Source: Bog-473 sp963755375
GTDB lineage: Bacteria > Actinomycetota > Acidimicrobiia > Acidimicrobiales > RAAP-2
DNA length: 64,000 nucleotides
NCBI GenBank assembly: GCA_963755375.1
Contig: CAVWKG010000016.1
Location: 1,178,001-1,242,000 of the forward strand
Direction: 5' to 3'
The notes under the pieces are model-generated. The model was not told the DNA's origin. It made no database searches and saw only the letters and a program-made list of their open reading frames with translations. Of this stretch, positions 1 through 8,189 are shown piece by piece (within the stretch, counting starts at the first letter, position 1; each line of letters begins with the position of its first letter). The translations under genes and the position numbers were made by a program.

Positions 1-32
1 GCTACGGGCGCCCGGCCCCGCGGACCCGCGGA

Positions 33-1181
33 CTAGTGGTCGGTTCCGAGGATGACCGTGCCCGCCGCCGTGAACCACCCGCTGGTGCCGTTCACGCAGG
101 CGAGGCTGGCGTCGGGCACCTGGCGGGAGCCTCCTTCACCCCGGAGCTGCTTGACGGCCTCAATGAGCAGGAACATCCCACGCATGCCGGGCTGGCAGGC
201 GGAGAGGCCGCCGCCGTCTGTGTTGGTCGGGAGTGCGCCGCCGACGCGGAGCTTTCCGTCCTCCACGAACGAGCCGCCTTCTCCCTTCTTGCAGAATCCG
301 AGCCCTTCCAGGGTCAGGATCACCATGGGTGTGAAGGCGTCGTAGACCTGCACTGTGTCGATTTCCTCGGGCGTCACCCCCGCGCGCTCGAAAGCGAGCT
401 GTCCCGAACGGACGCACGGCGACTCGGTGAAGTCCTCCCACTCGCTCATCGTCGTGTGGGAGACGGCCTCGCCTGTTCCGAGCACCCAGATGGGCGCCTT
501 CGCGCAGTCACGCGCCCGCTCCTCGTGTGTCAGCACGATGGCGCCGCCACCGTCGGAGCGGATGCAGCAGTGGAGCTTGGTCAAGGGGTCCCACACCATC
601 GGCGCGTTCACGACGTCGTCGATCGTGATGGGGTCCTGGTAGAAGGCGTCGGGGTTGAAGCCGGCGTTGTAGCGGGTGGACACCGCCACCTCGGCCAACT
701 GCTCGATGGTGGTGCCGAACTCGTGCATGTGACGCCGGGCCACCATGGCGTAGTGCGACCCCACCGGGTGACCGAAGGGTGCGGCGAATTGGATCGGGCC
801 CCGGGTCCCGAAGGAGAGGTTCGCCATGCGGAGCTTCTTCTTGAGATCGGCCCGCTGCGTCGAGCCGTACGTGAGCACGACGACCTCGACCAGGCCCTGC
901 GCGATGGCCGCCGCCGCATGCTCCACCATGAATTCCCAGATGCTGCCGCCGTGGCCGGTGGAGTCCACCCAGTTGGGCCGGATGCCGAGATACTCAGCCA
1001 ACTCGACCGGCGGCAGTGCGCCGGTGAGGGACATGAAGCCGTCGACCTCGGATTTCTCGATTCCCGCATCGGCCAGTGCACGGGTCGTGCCCTGGAAATT
1101 CAGCTGGAAGGCCGTCTTGTCGTCGACGCGCCCGCAGTCGGACGTCGACGCGCCCACGATCGCCACGCGGCGGTTCGCCAT
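33..1181 (-). CDS. Thiolase-like (SCP-x/lipid-transfer type) protein
   Basis: A 382-residue thiolase-fold protein of the non-canonical thiolase family often annotated as acetyl-CoA acetyltransferase or lipid-transfer protein. The N-terminus (RRVAIVGASTSDCGRV) and the C-terminal part (NTDGGGLSACQPGM, then CVNGTSGW) fit that family. Where classical thiolases have the nucleophilic Cys, around residues 72-82, I read STGHGGSIWEF with no Cys, so true thiolytic activity is doubtful. Such proteins are known to work in side-chain degradation with an OB-fold partner. The start is supported by AAGGAG 9 nt upstream. It lies 65 bp downstream of the SDR gene on the same strand, so both are probably one operon driven from the promoter near 2.2 kb. 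Confidence 0.85.
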   Translation of the reverse strand: MANRRVAIVGASTSDCGRVDDKTAFQLNFQGTTRALADAGIEKSEVDGFMSLTGALPPVELAEYLGIRPNWVDSTGHGGSIWEFMVEHAAAAIAQGLVEVVVLTYGSTQRADLKKKLRMANLSFGTRGPIQFAAPFGHPVGSHYAMVARRHMHEFGTTIEQLAEVAVSTRYNAGFNPDAFYQDPITIDDVVNAPMVWDPLTKLHCCIRSDGGGAIVLTHEERARDCAKAPIWVLGTGEAVSHTTMSEWEDFTESPCVRSGQLAFERAGVTPEEIDTVQVYDAFTPMVILTLEGLGFCKKGEGGSFVEDGKLRVGGALPTNTDGGGLSACQPGMRGMFLLIEAVKQLRGEGGSRQVPDASLACVNGTSGWFTAAGTVILGTDH

Positions 1182-1246
1182 GGTTCTCTGCTCCTTGTTC
1201 CGTCGGTGGTCCGGCCTACGCTAGGGCCGGGTAGGTGCTTCGGCGA

Positions 1247-2176
1247 TCACCCGCCGCCCATCTTCAGGCCGGGGTGACGCGAGTGGAAGATCTGTGCGTT
1301 GACCTCGGCCGCGATGGCGCCCGGATCCCATTTGGCCTCGCCCTTGGGGTTGTCGACGACGCCACCGAGGTGCCACGGCTCGTAGTGAGCGATGTTCGCC
1401 CCCACCGCCCGGAACACCTGGCCGGTCACGTGGAGGGCCTCGTCGGACGCCAGCCAGGCGACCATGGGCGCCGAGTTCTGCGGGTTGAGCCGGCTGAATT
1501 CCTCCTCGCCGTATTCGTCGGGCTCCTTGAGCTCGACGTCCTTGAGGACACCGCCCGTGAGGCGCGTCACGCCGCCGGGCGCGACTGCGTTGGCGCGCAC
1601 CCCGAAACGGGATCCCTCGAGGGAGGTGATGATGGTCAGCGCAGCGATCCCAGCCTTGGCCGATCCGTAGTTGGCCTGACCCACATTCCCCTGCAGCCCC
1701 GCCGAGGAGACCGTGTTGACGATGGCCGCCCGGACGTTCTCACCTGCCTTGGAGCGCTCGCGCCAACGGATGCAGGCGAACTTCGTGGCGGCGAATGTGC
1801 CCTTGAGGTGAACGCGGAGTACGGAATCGAAGTCGTCCTCGGTCATGGAGACGATCATCTTGTCCCTGATGATCCCGGCGTTGTTGACGAGGATGTCGAG
1901 CCCGCCGAAGGCGTCGTAGGCCGTGGCGATCATGTTCTCCGCGCCGCCGAAGTCAGCCACGTCGTCGTAGTTGGCGACGGCCTCCCCGCCGCGAGACGTG
2001 ATCACCTCGACGACGTCGTCGGCCGGGCGCTTGTCGGCGCCCCCGCCGCTGGCGCTCCCTCCCAGGTCGTTGATGACCACCTTGGCACCCTGCGCCGCGA
2101 GTTCCAGCGCCTCACCGCGGCCGATGCCGTGGCCCGACCCGGTGACGACAGCGATTTTCCCGTCCAAAATGCCCAT
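1247..2176 (-). CDS. SDR family oxidoreductase (17-beta-HSD4-like)
   Basis: A 309-residue short-chain dehydrogenase. The Rossmann motif GSGHGIGR is at the N-terminus, the NNAG motif follows mid-protein, and the catalytic Tyr-x3-Lys appears as NYGSAKAG. The length and the acidic insert after the cofactor motif resemble the 3-hydroxyacyl-CoA dehydrogenase part of multifunctional beta-oxidation proteins, so a 3-hydroxyacyl-CoA or hydroxysteroid substrate is likely. It is the first gene of an operon with the thiolase-like gene. A CTGAC-N6-GTCA palindrome lies 25 nt upstream of the start and a TACGGT hexamer sits on the far side of it, so repression by a TetR-type protein is plausible. A close relative is at 47.5-48.4 kb. 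Confidence 0.88.
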   Translation of the reverse strand: MGILDGKIAVVTGSGHGIGRGEALELAAQGAKVVINDLGGSASGGGADKRPADDVVEVITSRGGEAVANYDDVADFGGAENMIATAYDAFGGLDILVNNAGIIRDKMIVSMTEDDFDSVLRVHLKGTFAATKFACIRWRERSKAGENVRAAIVNTVSSAGLQGNVGQANYGSAKAGIAALTIITSLEGSRFGVRANAVAPGGVTRLTGGVLKDVELKEPDEYGEEEFSRLNPQNSAPMVAWLASDEALHVTGQVFRAVGANIAHYEPWHLGGVVDNPKGEAKWDPGAIAAEVNAQIFHSRHPGLKMGGG

Positions 2177-2200
2177 GAGGCCCCCAATCAGGAGAGAAGA

Positions 2201-2215
2201 CTGACACGTCTGTCA
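2201..2215. promoter_or_regulatory. Operator-like palindrome, site 1 (SDR-thiolase operon)
   Basis: CTGAC-ACGTCT-GTCA with dyad symmetry, 25 nt before the SDR start on the minus strand. A TACGGT -10-like hexamer on the minus strand directly precedes it, so a bound repressor would cover the transcription start. It belongs to a seven-member family in this window. Confidence 0.6.
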
Positions 2216-2302
2216 CCTACCGTAACGGCGGCGGGAGACGCCCGACAATTCCTCCGAATACGGCCCCGACCGGGGAGGATCGGGACCCGTCCCGGATCGA
2301 CA

Positions 2303-2317
2303 CTGACACAGACGTCA
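2303..2317. promoter_or_regulatory. Operator-like palindrome, site 2 (acyl-CoA synthetase operon)
   Basis: CTGAC-ACAGAC-GTCA, immediately followed on the plus strand by TATACGGT (2318-2325), which gives a -10-like hexamer. It lies 125 nt upstream of the acyl-CoA synthetase start. It is the least symmetric family member outside the fixed core. Its centre is 102 bp from site 1, so the two divergent promoters each have their own site. Confidence 0.5.
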
Positions 2318-2441
2318 TATACGGTGAGTGCCCCCGCGGGCCGGCCGCGGGCCCGCCGCAGCGCGCCGGATCCCGTAGGGCTGGTGCGGGTGCAGCTGCA
2401 CGGGAGCGCCAGCGCAGGACGGCGCGGCACGAGGGAGGGAC

Positions 2442-4634
2442 ATGGCAACAGGGACCACGGCGACGGGGGACGGTGTGGACATCACAGGCCGACCGATCGC
2501 CCTCCGCTCCATCGACCTGGACACCTTCTTCAGCCCGAAGCGGGTCGCCGTCGTGGGGGCCTCCGACACCAACGCGCGCCCCAACACCGCGCTCACCCAG
2601 AAGATCACCGTCTGGGCCGAGGAGCGGGGCGCGACCGTGTACTTCGTCAACCCGAACCGTCCCGAGGTGGCAGGACGACCCTGCGCCAAGGCACTGACCG
2701 ACATTGAGGCACAACTCGACCTGGTGGCGATCCTGGTCGGCGACCCGCTCCCGATCCTGCGGGACGCCGTCGCCGCCCGGGCCAAGTTCGCCGTCGTGTT
2801 CGCGGCAGGTTTCGCCGAGGTCGGGGTCAAAGGTGAGCGCCTGCAAGACGAGATGGAGCGAGTCATCGCCGGCGGCGACGTCCACGTGCTCGGGCCCAAC
2901 ACCAACTTGAATGCGTTCGAGGTCTTTCGCGAGGACCTCCCCGGCAAGGCGATCGCACTCATCACCCAGAGCGGTCATCAAGGACGCCCGATCTTTCAGG
3001 GCCAGGAGATCGGCATCAAGCTCTCGCACTGGGCACCGGCCGGGAACGAAGCGGACATGGAGTCCGCCGACTTCATCAACTATTTCTCGAGCCTCGACTC
3101 GACCGGCGTCGTCGCCTGTTACATCGAGGGGTTCAAGAACGGACGCACCCTGCAGCTGGCGGCCGATGCCGCCGCCGCACGAAAGGTTCCCATCGTTGCC
3201 GTCAAGGTGGGCCGGACCGCCGAGGGCAAGTCCATGGCGAAAGCCCATACCGGACACCTGACAGGATCGGACGACGTCGTCTCCGCCGCCTTCCGCCAGT
3301 ACGGGGTCCAGCGCGTCGACGGCCTCGACCAGTTGCTCGAGGTGTCGGCTGCTCTGGCCCGTACCAAGGCGCCCTCCCCCGATGCCGCCAGGCGGCTGGC
3401 CCGTGGGGCCGGCGGGCGCGTCTGCGTCTATTCGATCTCGGGTGGCACCGGCGCCCACATGGCTGACATGGTCTCGGCCGCCGGGCTCGAACTGCCCTCG
3501 CTCACCAAGGATTCGCAGACACAACTGCACGAATGGATCCCGCCCTATCTGCGCGTGTCGAATCCCGTGGACAACGGTGGCGCTCCGGTGCGCGACTGGC
3601 GGGGGCCGAAGATAATCCAGACGATGCTCGCCGACCCCAATGTCGATCTTCTGCTGTGCCCCATCACCGGCGCACTGCCGTCCATGGGCAACAAGCTCTG
3701 CCAGGACCTGGTGGACGCGGCGGCGACAACGGACAAGCCCGTCTTCGTGGTCTGGGGCTCCCCCGTCGGCACCGAAGAGGCCTACACGAAGACGCTCCTC
3801 GAGAGCAGCGTGCCTACCTTCCGTACGTTCACCAACGCGGTCATGGCGGCGAAGGCCTACTTCGACCATCACCGTTTTGTCGCTTCCTACAGGTCTGGGT
3901 TCGATCACCCGGCCCTTCGTCCTAGCCCGGCCAGGAAGACCGCGCTCGCGCTCCTGGCACCCGCCGGCGTCCCCCGCAGCAACGGCCAGAGCCTCTCGGA
4001 GCAGGACTCCAAGGCACTGCTCGAGGCGTACGGCATCGCAGTGCCGAAGGAACGCATTGCGACATCGCCGGCGGAGGCGGTCAAGGCAGCGAAGAAGATC
4101 GGCTACCCGGTGGTGATGAAGATCGTCTCCGCAGACATCCCGCACAAGTCCGACCTGGGACTGGTCGCCGTGGGGGTCCGCGACGAGGACGACGCGCGGC
4201 GCACCTACAAGCGCCTGGTCGCCACCGCGAAGAAGGCCGCGCCCAAAGCCAACATCGACGGGGTGCTCGTCGCCCAGATGGTGCGGGGCATTGAGACCGT
4301 GGTGGGCATCGCCCAGGACGAACTCTTCGGGCCTGTCGTCATGTTCGGTCTCGGCGGCGTGCTGGTCGAGGTCCTGCACGACGTGACCTTCCGTGTGCCG
4401 CCGTTCACGACCCGCGACGCCTCCGCCATGCTCGACGAGCTGCGCAGCGCCGCGCTGCTGCGCGGCGTTCGAGGACAACCGGCGGCGGACCGCGCTGCGC
4501 TCGTCGACGTGCTCATGAAGATGCAGCGACTGGCGGTGGACCTCTCCGGCGAGATCGCCGAGGTCGATATCAATCCCCTGCTGGCGGGGCCCGACGGCGC
4601 AGTTGCGGCCGACGCCCTCGTCGTACTGGCCTGA
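2442..4634 (+). CDS. Acyl-CoA synthetase, ADP-forming (acetate--CoA ligase family)
   Basis: A 730-residue fused alpha-beta acyl-CoA synthetase. In order: an N-terminal CoA-binding Rossmann domain (FFSPKRVAVVGAS near residue 30), a succinyl-CoA-ligase-like domain with the AHTGHLTGSD segment expected to carry the phospho-His, and a C-terminal ATP-grasp domain (from about residue 520; YPVVMKIVSADIPHKSD). It would activate a carboxylic acid to its CoA thioester with ATP giving ADP and phosphate. It is followed after 39 nt by an enoyl-CoA hydratase, a natural next step. The substrate cannot be told from sequence. Site 2 of the shared palindrome lies in its promoter region. Confidence 0.88.
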   Translation: MATGTTATGDGVDITGRPIALRSIDLDTFFSPKRVAVVGASDTNARPNTALTQKITVWAEERGATVYFVNPNRPEVAGRPCAKALTDIEAQLDLVAILVGDPLPILRDAVAARAKFAVVFAAGFAEVGVKGERLQDEMERVIAGGDVHVLGPNTNLNAFEVFREDLPGKAIALITQSGHQGRPIFQGQEIGIKLSHWAPAGNEADMESADFINYFSSLDSTGVVACYIEGFKNGRTLQLAADAAAARKVPIVAVKVGRTAEGKSMAKAHTGHLTGSDDVVSAAFRQYGVQRVDGLDQLLEVSAALARTKAPSPDAARRLARGAGGRVCVYSISGGTGAHMADMVSAAGLELPSLTKDSQTQLHEWIPPYLRVSNPVDNGGAPVRDWRGPKIIQTMLADPNVDLLLCPITGALPSMGNKLCQDLVDAAATTDKPVFVVWGSPVGTEEAYTKTLLESSVPTFRTFTNAVMAAKAYFDHHRFVASYRSGFDHPALRPSPARKTALALLAPAGVPRSNGQSLSEQDSKALLEAYGIAVPKERIATSPAEAVKAAKKIGYPVVMKIVSADIPHKSDLGLVAVGVRDEDDARRTYKRLVATAKKAAPKANIDGVLVAQMVRGIETVVGIAQDELFGPVVMFGLGGVLVEVLHDVTFRVPPFTTRDASAMLDELRSAALLRGVRGQPAADRAALVDVLMKMQRLAVDLSGEIAEVDINPLLAGPDGAVAADALVVLA

Positions 4635-4673
4635 TCCGGCCGCAGCGACCGACGACAGACCCCAAGGAGACCG

Positions 4674-5513
4674 ATGAGCGACACGACTGAGAACCGGGTG
4701 GGCGACGATCTGATCCACCGGATCGAGGACGGCATCTGCTGGATCATCCTCAACCGACCCGACGCCGGAAACGCCATGACCCAGTTCATGCGGGACCAGA
4801 TCGCCGAGTGGGTCCGGGACGCGTCCTCTGACCTGTTCGTGCGAGTCGTCGTCATCACAGCCGTCGGCGAGAAGGCGTTCTGCACAGGCGCCGACCTCCG
4901 GGGCGGCCGACTGCCACCACGACCGAAGCCCGAGGACGCACCCGAGAGCGTCGTGGGCGAAGGGTCGCGCATGATCCGGGACGGATGGCAGGGCCTCGTC
5001 ACCTCCATCCTCGACTGCGAGAAGCCGGTCATCGCCGGCGTCAACGGGACGGCGGCGGGCGGCGGGATGCATCTCGCTCTGGCGTGCGATCTCGTCGTGA
5101 TGGCGGAGGAAGCCAAGTTCGTCGAGGTCTTCATTCGCCGTGGGATCGCCCCCGATGCCGGGGGGGCGTGGATCCTGACTCGCCTCGTGGGGATCCAGAA
5201 GGCCAAGGAACTGTTCTTCTTCGGCGATGACGTGCCGGCGGCCGAGGCCTACCGGATCGGTCTGGTCAACCGGCTGGTGCCACGGACCGAGCTCCAGACC
5301 ACGCTGGAGGAGATGGCCGGCCGGCTGGCCAACGGACCAACCAAGGCAATCTGGATCGCCAAATGGCTGACGAACCGGGCCCTCGACGTCGACCGCGCCA
5401 CGGCGCTCTACGACGAAGCAATGGGTCAGGAGTTGGTCACGAACACCGTCGACTCCAAGGAGGGCATCGCCAGCTTCGTGGAACGTCGACCCGCCGAGTT
5501 CAAGGGCTGGTAA
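4674..5513 (+). CDS. Enoyl-CoA hydratase/isomerase family protein
   Basis: A 279-residue crotonase-fold protein. The oxyanion-hole segments are CTGADLRGG and NGTAAGGGMHLALACD. The segment FVEVFIRRGIAPDAGGAW contains an acidic residue at the position of one catalytic Glu. It would hydrate or isomerise an enoyl-CoA. An AAGGAGACCG ribosome-binding stretch precedes the ATG. It is co-directional with and 39 nt behind the acyl-CoA synthetase gene, so the pair probably forms one operon under site 2. Confidence 0.9.
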   Translation: MSDTTENRVGDDLIHRIEDGICWIILNRPDAGNAMTQFMRDQIAEWVRDASSDLFVRVVVITAVGEKAFCTGADLRGGRLPPRPKPEDAPESVVGEGSRMIRDGWQGLVTSILDCEKPVIAGVNGTAAGGGMHLALACDLVVMAEEAKFVEVFIRRGIAPDAGGAWILTRLVGIQKAKELFFFGDDVPAAEAYRIGLVNRLVPRTELQTTLEEMAGRLANGPTKAIWIAKWLTNRALDVDRATALYDEAMGQELVTNTVDSKEGIASFVERRPAEFKGW

Positions 5514-5521
5514 CTCCGCAC

Positions 5522-6367
5522 TCAGGGTGGCGACACACCTGACGTTGTCGTCGTCGACGTCGCGCCCGCTCCCGCCGTAGTCGAGGTGGTGGTCGTCGAC
5601 GCCGCCGGCGACGTGGTCGTCGTCGCGTTGCTTCTCGGCGCGGTGGTGCTGGTCGTGGTCGTGGCGGACGTCGTCGTTGTCGTCGTGGACGAGGTCGACG
5701 TCGTCGTGGACGAGGTCGGCGCGGTGGTGGGGGCCGGCGGCGAGTTGACGAGGTTCTGCAGCGTGGTCCCGCTGTCCGAACCGCCGAAGATCGCCGTAAA
5801 CGGTTTGCCCGAGATCAGCTCGACGGCAGTGATGAACATGAGTGCCAGCACGAACACGATGGCAGCCGTCCCCGCGATGGCACCCCAGGAGAACCGGCGC
5901 ACGCGAGGCCGGCTGGCTGCCGGACGCATCGGAGCGGTGCTGGCGCGCAAGAGCTCCGTGGCGGGAGCGTCGGCCTCGGCCGAGATCTCCAGGCGCTCTG
6001 TCTCCCCTGCCGGTGCCGCAGCCGATTCCATCTGGACCGTCTCGGCGACCTCGCCGTCGTCTGGGGCCGACCTCCCCATGGCTTGCGTGGGCGCCGATGA
6101 AGCCGACGAGGCGGTGTCGCGGCTCACCCCGGTGCCCCCCAGCTTGCGCAACAACGTCGAGCTCTCGGGCGCCCGGACCGCCACCTGCTTCACGGCCGCG
6201 TGTCCGCGGTCGATCGACTGTGCCACCAAAGCCGTGCCGATGGTGGCCGCAGCCGAGCCGATGGCCACTCCGACGATCGTGCCTTTGACCCCGAAGCTCG
6301 ACGCGATGACGGCTGCGATCACCGCACCGGCGGTAGAAGCCAGGATCTGACGAAGCGAGAACTTCAC
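5522..6367 (-). CDS. Membrane protein with Thr/Ser-rich C-terminal tail
   Basis: A 281-residue protein I cannot assign to a function. The N-terminus has two hydrophobic segments (about residues 8-50) with a Gly/Ala-rich pattern, a polar middle region, then a third membrane segment (WGAIAGTAAIVFVLALMF, about residue 165). The last 75 residues are almost only Thr, Ser, Ala and Pro. Such tails are typical of cell-wall-spanning or glycosylated stalks in actinobacteria, which would place the tail outside the membrane. It converges with the enoyl-CoA hydratase gene, leaving 8 bp between stops. It lies downstream of the SRPBCC/DinB pair. Confidence 0.7.
   Translation of the reverse strand: MKFSLRQILASTAGAVIAAVIASSFGVKGTIVGVAIGSAAATIGTALVAQSIDRGHAAVKQVAVRAPESSTLLRKLGGTGVSRDTASSASSAPTQAMGRSAPDDGEVAETVQMESAAAPAGETERLEISAEADAPATELLRASTAPMRPAASRPRVRRFSWGAIAGTAAIVFVLALMFITAVELISGKPFTAIFGGSDSGTTLQNLVNSPPAPTTAPTSSTTTSTSSTTTTTTSATTTTSTTAPRSNATTTTSPAASTTTTSTTAGAGATSTTTTSGVSPP
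5536..5735 (-). repeat. Low-complexity Thr/Ser-coding tract
   Basis: Nearly pure GTC/GTG/GTT-type triplets on the plus strand, reading as Thr and Ser codons on the minus strand. It encodes the tail of the membrane protein. Codon choice varies (ACG, ACC, ACA), which suggests selection for the protein stretch rather than simple DNA slippage. Confidence 0.8.
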
Positions 6368-6378
6368 GCGGAGGCTGT

Positions 6379-6795
6379 CTAGTCGCCCACGAGCGGCTGG
6401 ACGCCGCGGGAGACGAACTGGCGGGCCCCGGAGTCGAGGACCCAGTCGTGTGCGGTACGGGCGATGGGGCCGGCGAAGCGGGAAACGAGCGGCAAGGGCG
6501 TGGTGCCCGGGGCCAGCGAGCGCACCAGGACCGGCGCCTCGGTGTGCTCGATCACGACGCGGAAACCTAAGGGACAGGGGTCCGGTGGCTGCGCCTCACA
6601 TCGCCATTCCTCGCGCTCGGCCAATGCGCCGGCGTCGAACGCACGCAACCATGGCCACCATCTGCGGTAGTGGGAGGCTTCGCTGATCAGACTCCACACA
6701 CCCTGACTCGACAACGGCAGGTCGTACTGGTGGACCTTGGTGACACTGCCCGGGAGCTCCCTGGGAGGGCCTGTCCCGGCGTCGCCGGCGCTCAC
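6379..6795 (-). CDS. SRPBCC/polyketide-cyclase-type protein
   Basis: A 138-residue protein of the START/SRPBCC type: an N-terminal strand-helix pattern (HQYDLPLSSQGVWSLISE), a Trp-rich segment (YRRWWPWL) and a C-terminal long helix. The chosen GTG at 6795 overlaps the DinB stop codon by four bases (GTGA). An upstream in-frame GTG would overlap the DinB gene much further. These proteins bind hydrophobic ligands, and no ligand can be deduced here. It is translationally coupled to the DinB-family gene. Confidence 0.7.
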   Translation of the reverse strand: MSAGDAGTGPPRELPGSVTKVHQYDLPLSSQGVWSLISEASHYRRWWPWLRAFDAGALAEREEWRCEAQPPDPCPLGFRVVIEHTEAPVLVRSLAPGTTPLPLVSRFAGPIARTAHDWVLDSGARQFVSRGVQPLVGD

Positions 6796-7301
6796 TCCCC
6801 TACGGACCCGTCGATCTGCTGGCGGAGCAGGTCGGCGTGCCCGTTGTGACGCGCGTACTCCTCGATCATGTGAATCATGATCCACCTCAAGGAGATCGGC
6901 TGGTCGGCTGCGACGGCCTGGGCATCCAGGCTGTCAGGGCCCGACACGATGGAGCGGGACACCTCGCATTGACGCGTGAACAGCTCCATGTCCGCCATCG
7001 CCGCGGACGGATGCAGATCGTTGAAATCAGCGTCGGGATCCTCGTTCACAGAAATCGGCGGGGGCGCAGCGCTCCCGGCGAACACATGATCGAACCAGTG
7101 CCACTCGACGTACGTCATGTGGCGCACCAGGCCGAGCAGGCTGAGTGAGGACGGCGCTACTGCGCGACGCGCGAGGGCGGCGCCGTCGACCAGCTCGCAC
7201 TTCCAGAGCAGCGTCGCGCGCTGGTAGTCGAGCCAGACGGTCAGCATCTGGCGCTCGTCGCCCGTCGTGGGCGGAAACGGCCGGGTCACCGGGGGCAGCA
7301 C
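6792..7301 (-). CDS. DinB/DUF664 family protein
   Basis: A 169-residue four-helix-bundle protein of the DinB/DUF664 (mycothiol-transferase-like) superfamily. The three metal-ligand His positions are visible: LVRHMTYVEWHW in the first half and IEEYARHNGHADLLR near the C-terminus. In actinobacteria this superfamily includes mycothiol-dependent thiol transferases, so a detoxification role is possible but not shown. It starts with GTG, with a TAGCCT -10-like hexamer a few nt before it, suggesting a leaderless transcript. Confidence 0.85.
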   Translation of the reverse strand: MLPPVTRPFPPTTGDERQMLTVWLDYQRATLLWKCELVDGAALARRAVAPSSLSLLGLVRHMTYVEWHWFDHVFAGSAAPPPISVNEDPDADFNDLHPSAAMADMELFTRQCEVSRSIVSGPDSLDAQAVAADQPISLRWIMIHMIEEYARHNGHADLLRQQIDGSVGE

Positions 7302-7353
7302 CGGCCCAGGCTAACGGGTACCGTGCCGAAATCATCGGGCCAGAAGGGACCGG

Positions 7354-7359
7354 TAATAT
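7354..7359 (+). promoter_or_regulatory. -10 element (TAATAT) of a probable leaderless promoter
   Basis: TAATAT ends 6 nt before the GTG start at 7366, a spacing that would place transcription start on the start codon. No Shine-Dalgarno sequence is seen. No clear -35 hexamer is recognisable. Confidence 0.55.
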
Positions 7360-7365
7360 GACCCC

Positions 7366-7809
7366 GTGCGCGACCGGTGGCTTTCCCGGAGAGCAGTGCC
7401 GCTCCACCTGGCCGTCCTCGTGCTCGTCCCGGGCTGTGCGCTGGCCGCCTGGTGGCAGATCAGCCGGGCCGAGGGTGGGAACCAGCTCAGCTACCTGTAT
7501 TCGGTCATGTGGCCCGCCTTCGGGATCTTGAGCGTCTACTTCTGGTGGATGCTCATCCATACCGACTACGACACCGTCGGGTTGAAGGGCATGCGGCGCC
7601 AGCAAGCGGCTGCGACGTCCGTGGACCCGGACCCGACAGCCATGATCCCGCCCGCTTTCGACGACCGGCGGCCGGAGGCGCCGATCTCCGCGTCCGCCGC
7701 TGAGGACCCAGAACTCGCGGCCTACAACGCGCGCCTCGCGGAACTCGCCGCCCAGGGACCGAAGACCTGGCGCACCCGCGAGCCGGTCGTTGTCCGGCGC
7801 GAACAATGA
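7366..7809 (+). CDS. Conserved actinobacterial two-TM membrane protein
   Basis: A 147-residue protein with two membrane segments (about residues 11-28 and 45-63; the second is MWPAFGILSVYFWWMLI) and a cytoplasmic polar tail. I know this type only as an uncharacterised partner encoded before DUF3817 proteins. Its stop overlaps the start of the DUF3817 gene by four bases (ATGA), so the two are translationally coupled. It is preceded by a perfect-looking -10 hexamer and no ribosome-binding site. Confidence 0.75.
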   Translation: MRDRWLSRRAVPLHLAVLVLVPGCALAAWWQISRAEGGNQLSYLYSVMWPAFGILSVYFWWMLIHTDYDTVGLKGMRRQQAAATSVDPDPTAMIPPAFDDRRPEAPISASAAEDPELAAYNARLAELAAQGPKTWRTREPVVVRREQ

Positions 7810-8189
7810 CACGACTGACCCAGCGAGGGCTGAAGGGAGCCCTCTTCCGCTACCAGGTCATGGCCAACATCGTCGGCGTGCTGATCATTCCGCTGTTCTT
7901 CTTCACCGGCCTGCACTACGCGGTCGGGGGTTTCAAGGTGGAGTTGGCCATCTTCGGCGTGGGCCACGGCTACCTCTACATCGTCTACCTGATCGCGTCG
8001 GGATTCCTGGCGCTCAAAGCGCGGCTGCACATTCCTTGGATCATCTTGATGTTCGCTGCCGGGCTCGTACCGGGACTGACGTTCCTCGTTGAGTGGATCA
8101 TCGTGACCCGCAAGATCCAGCCGCTCATCGCCGCGCAGGACGCGGAGGCCACGACCGAGACCCCTGGAGTCAGTCCAGCCGCTCGATGA
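7806..8189 (+). CDS. DUF3817 domain membrane protein
   Basis: A 127-residue protein with three membrane segments and the DUF3817 pattern (ALFRYQVMANIVGV at the N-terminus, then GVGHGYLYIVYL and the last segment ending LVEWIIV). The function of the family is unknown to me. It may act with the preceding two-TM protein. Its 3' end overlaps the convergent thiolase gene by 20 bp. Confidence 0.85.
   Translation: MTRLTQRGLKGALFRYQVMANIVGVLIIPLFFFTGLHYAVGGFKVELAIFGVGHGYLYIVYLIASGFLALKARLHIPWIILMFAAGLVPGLTFLVEWIIVTRKIQPLIAAQDAEATTETPGVSPAAR

Noticed and set aside
36..1277. Long plus-strand frame opposite the thiolase-like gene
   Set aside because: Antisense shadow of a well-supported gene, with composition typical of GC-rich shadows and no domain.
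5539..5553. CTGAC-N6-GTCG, near match to the palindrome
   Set aside because: It is inside the coding Thr-rich tract, lacks the last base and has no nearby promoter.
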